From NCBI GenBank assembly GCA_944389815.1, contig CALXNS010000084.1, positions 1 through 35,838 of the forward strand: DNA of 35,838 nucleotides, in the 5' to 3' direction. The notes beneath the pieces are model-generated. The model was not told the origin of the DNA. It saw nothing but the letters and a program-made list of their open reading frames with translations, and ran no database searches. This document shows positions 34,455 through 35,838 of this stretch, in pieces (the first letter of the stretch is position 1; each line of letters starts with the position of its first letter). A program made the position numbers and the translations under genes. The DNA comes from an uncultured Victivallis sp. (lineage in GTDB: Bacteria; Verrucomicrobiota; Lentisphaeria; Victivallales; Victivallaceae).

Positions 34455-35292
34455 CGGCGAAACGTCTCCTCATTTTTTCAAAGAAACAAAATCCCGCCTG
34501 GAAAAAGACAATTCCCACCAGAATTGATGAAAGAACATGCCCGCCGGACGGCGGCGAATTCTGCAAAAGGATATTTCGGATATTGATTACGGTCGGAGTT
34601 AACGGATTCAATTCGAGAATCACATGAAAACTTTCCGGCACCATGCGGACACTGTAGAAAATCGGAGTGGAAAAAAACAACAGCAGCAGTATGATTCCAA
34701 ACAAATTCCCCAAATCTCGAAAGAAGAGTCCCAGGGCCGCCGCGAACCAGCAGCAGCCCACCGTCAGCAGCAGAAAAGGGAGAAATATCACTGGAAACCA
34801 CACCAGCGACATCCAGGAACCGCTTCCGCCGGTCAGCAGCGACAACACGAAAAGCAACAACAGCACCACTGCGGCAATCAACATATTCGCGCAAACCAGA
34901 CTCATCGGCAACAATTCCCAGGGGAACGGCACCCGTTTGAGCGAGCCGGAGCGTGACACCAGCAAATTTAAACTTCCCATCACGCTGTCGCTGAATGCCG
35001 AAAACACCGTAATTCCGGCGTAAATTGCCAGACCGAATCCCCAGCGGGAGGAGAGTTCCGCCTCCGGCCAGCGCAATTGAAATATTACGCTGAACATATA
35101 TACATAAATGAGCAAAATGCTCAGCGGGGGAATAAACAGCCAGCACACGCCCAGCAAACTGTGTCGGAACTTCGCCGTCAAATCATTGCGGAACAACAAT
35201 CCGAACAGGGGTCTTTGCGTGAAAACCTTCCGTATCGGTGTAAGCGGGTTCAAACTCTGTTTCCAGCAAAACCCCGGGGAAATCTGATACAT
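34444..35292 (-). CDS. wzm: Glycan ABC exporter permease
   Basis: Inner-membrane channel of the Wzm/Wzt exporter, ABC-2 type, 282 residues. ATG at 35292 is chosen (GGAAG seven bases upstream) over an in-frame GTG at 35319 that would abut the hairpin. Six membrane segments are visible, e.g. VCWLFIPPLSILLIYVYMFS, IAAVVLLLLFVLSLL, LLLTVGCCWFAAALGLFFRD and IILLLLFFSTPIFYSV. The N-terminal FRNDLTAKFRHSLLG is the amphipathic entry helix typical of this family. First gene of the leftward surface-glycan cluster, 73 bases after the repeat-protein stop. Confidence 0.92.
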   Translation of the reverse strand: MYQISPGFCWKQSLNPLTPIRKVFTQRPLFGLLFRNDLTAKFRHSLLGVCWLFIPPLSILLIYVYMFSVIFQLRWPEAELSSRWGFGLAIYAGITVFSAFSDSVMGSLNLLVSRSGSLKRVPFPWELLPMSLVCANMLIAAVVLLLLFVLSLLTGGSGSWMSLVWFPVIFLPFLLLTVGCCWFAAALGLFFRDLGNLFGIILLLLFFSTPIFYSVRMVPESFHVILELNPLTPTVINIRNILLQNSPPSGGHVLSSILVGIVFFQAGFCFFEKMRRRFADVV

Positions 35293-35319
35293 TCTTTCTC
35301 TTCCGTTCTTCGATGACAC

Positions 35320-35356
35320 TTTCCGGCGGCGACCATTTTCAGGCCACCGCCGGAAA
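35320..35356 (-). other. Strong 15-bp hairpin between repeat-protein gene and wzm
   Basis: On the minus strand, 35356-35342 pairs with 35334-35320 around a TGAAAAT loop, including two G-U pairs. It lies 9 bases after the repeat-protein stop. No U-run follows, so it is not a standard intrinsic terminator; an mRNA-stability or processing element, or a Rho-independent terminator of reduced strength, are possible. Confidence 0.6.
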
Positions 35357-35365
35357 CATTGCTTT

Positions 35366-35838
35366 TTACGCGATGACCGTCCAGTTCATGTCAACACCGC
35401 GACCCATTTCGTTCCACTTCGTCAAGTCCGCATCGGCGTAGTAACCGAGCATTCCCGTCGAATATTGACGCACCAGAAGATCATCCGTCCCGTCGCCGTT
35501 GTAATCTCCGGCGCCGACGATGAACCAGTCCTGCGCGTCAAGCTGACCAAGCGAACTCCACGAGGAGGCGTTCCCGTTGGAGAGCTTCACCACCGAGCCC
35601 GTCGTCTCATGGAAGAGCACCAGATCATCTTGCCCGTCACCCGAGAAATCGCCGATCGCTCGAACATCCCAGCCTGATCCGAAACTCCCAAGCGAATTGA
35701 ATTTGCCGTCCACGTCCGTCGTGTAGAAGGCTTCTTCATATTCAAAGAGAATTTCATCCTTTCCGTTACCATCGAAATCACCGGTGCCAAGCAGCGTCCA
35801 GTTCCGGTCAAACCCGGTGCCGACGCTCTTCCAGTTAT
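35366..35838 (-). CDS. FG-GAP/VCBS-like repeat protein, C-terminal end (partial)
   Basis: Only about 156 C-terminal residues are in the window; the frame continues past the right edge. Three repeats of roughly 45 residues are seen, each with a calcium-loop-like core: GTGDFDGNGKDEILF, AIGDFSGDGQDDLVLF and GAGDYNGDGTDDLLVR. Between them are aromatic motifs such as WNEMGRGVDMNWTVIA, which is also the C-terminus. The D-x-D/N-G-D/N-G-x-D-E/D pattern suggests Ca2+-binding beta-propeller blades. Such repeats occur in secreted surface proteins and type I secretion substrates; no signal peptide can be assessed here. Its position upstream of the glycan-export and T1SS genes makes it the best local candidate for the secreted cargo. 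Confidence 0.8.
   Translation of the reverse strand, partial: NWKSVGTGFDRNWTLLGTGDFDGNGKDEILFEYEEAFYTTDVDGKFNSLGSFGSGWDVRAIGDFSGDGQDDLVLFHETTGSVVKLSNGNASSWSSLGQLDAQDWFIVGAGDYNGDGTDDLLVRQYSTGMLGYYADADLTKWNEMGRGVDMNWTVIA

Noticed and set aside
1..35838. CRISPR array, insertion sequence, prophage, tRNA or rRNA genes
   Set aside because: No regularly spaced direct repeats with unique spacers, no transposase or integrase, no terminal inverted repeats, and no tRNA or rRNA sequence were recognised anywhere in the window.

Overview
The window looks like a piece of chromosome from a Gram-negative anaerobe of the PVC group, most probably Lentisphaerota (Victivallis-like). The signs are a GntR regulator next to an H-X9-DG pseudopilin and a very large glycoside hydrolase, an alpha-galactosidase with an NPCBM domain, a ferredoxin-dependent 2-oxoacid oxidoreductase, a glycyl-tRNA synthetase of the single-chain type, and GC-rich coding sequence between AT-rich promoters. 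This placement is inferred from gene content, not from a marker-gene tree.

Left part (1-13.1 kb): the 3' end of glyS; a G-rich repeat and hairpins; a leftward polytopic protein with a pseudopilin-like tail; a leftward GH36 alpha-galactosidase; a rightward leuC-leuD pair with its own promoter and a good intrinsic terminator; then a rightward GntR regulator - pseudopilin - GH2 hydrolase operon. The GntR gene is driven by an almost perfect sigma70 promoter, and its whole 5' leader consists of 11-bp-spaced direct repeats that run into the start codon.

Middle part (13.1-20.7 kb): a leftward CDF metal exporter with an NDDD metal site (predicted Mn2+) and a terminator-like hairpin in its leader; a rightward rRNA/tRNA methyltransferase pair (rsmB-like, trmL-like) plus a small membrane protein; a bidirectional terminator; and a leftward operon of TetR regulator, two-cluster ferredoxin, and the alpha and fused beta-gamma subunits of a VOR/KOR-type 2-oxoacid:ferredoxin oxidoreductase. 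The promoter of this operon overlaps a repeated operator-like sequence.

Right part (20.8-35.8 kb): ten leftward genes with overlapping or very short junctions (the one larger gap, 94 bases, lies before the secretion ATPase), preceded by the end of an FG-GAP-type repeat protein. In transcription order they encode the Wzm/Wzt glycan ABC exporter (Wzt with a glycan-recognition tail), a 1127-residue WbsX-RgpF-RgpF glycan synthase with a coiled coil, a methyltransferase with C-terminal FD-YYL-NPDV repeats, a GT2, a GT2 fused to half of a GT-C enzyme, the other half of the GT-C enzyme, a polyprenyl-phosphate sugar transferase, and a type I secretion ABC ATPase (two C39-like domains) with its HlyD adaptor. 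The simplest reading is a surface-assembly locus that makes and exports a glycan of controlled length and also secretes a large calcium-binding repeat protein, possibly the one whose 3' end lies at the right edge. That coupling of glycan export with type I secretion is the most interesting hypothesis in the window.
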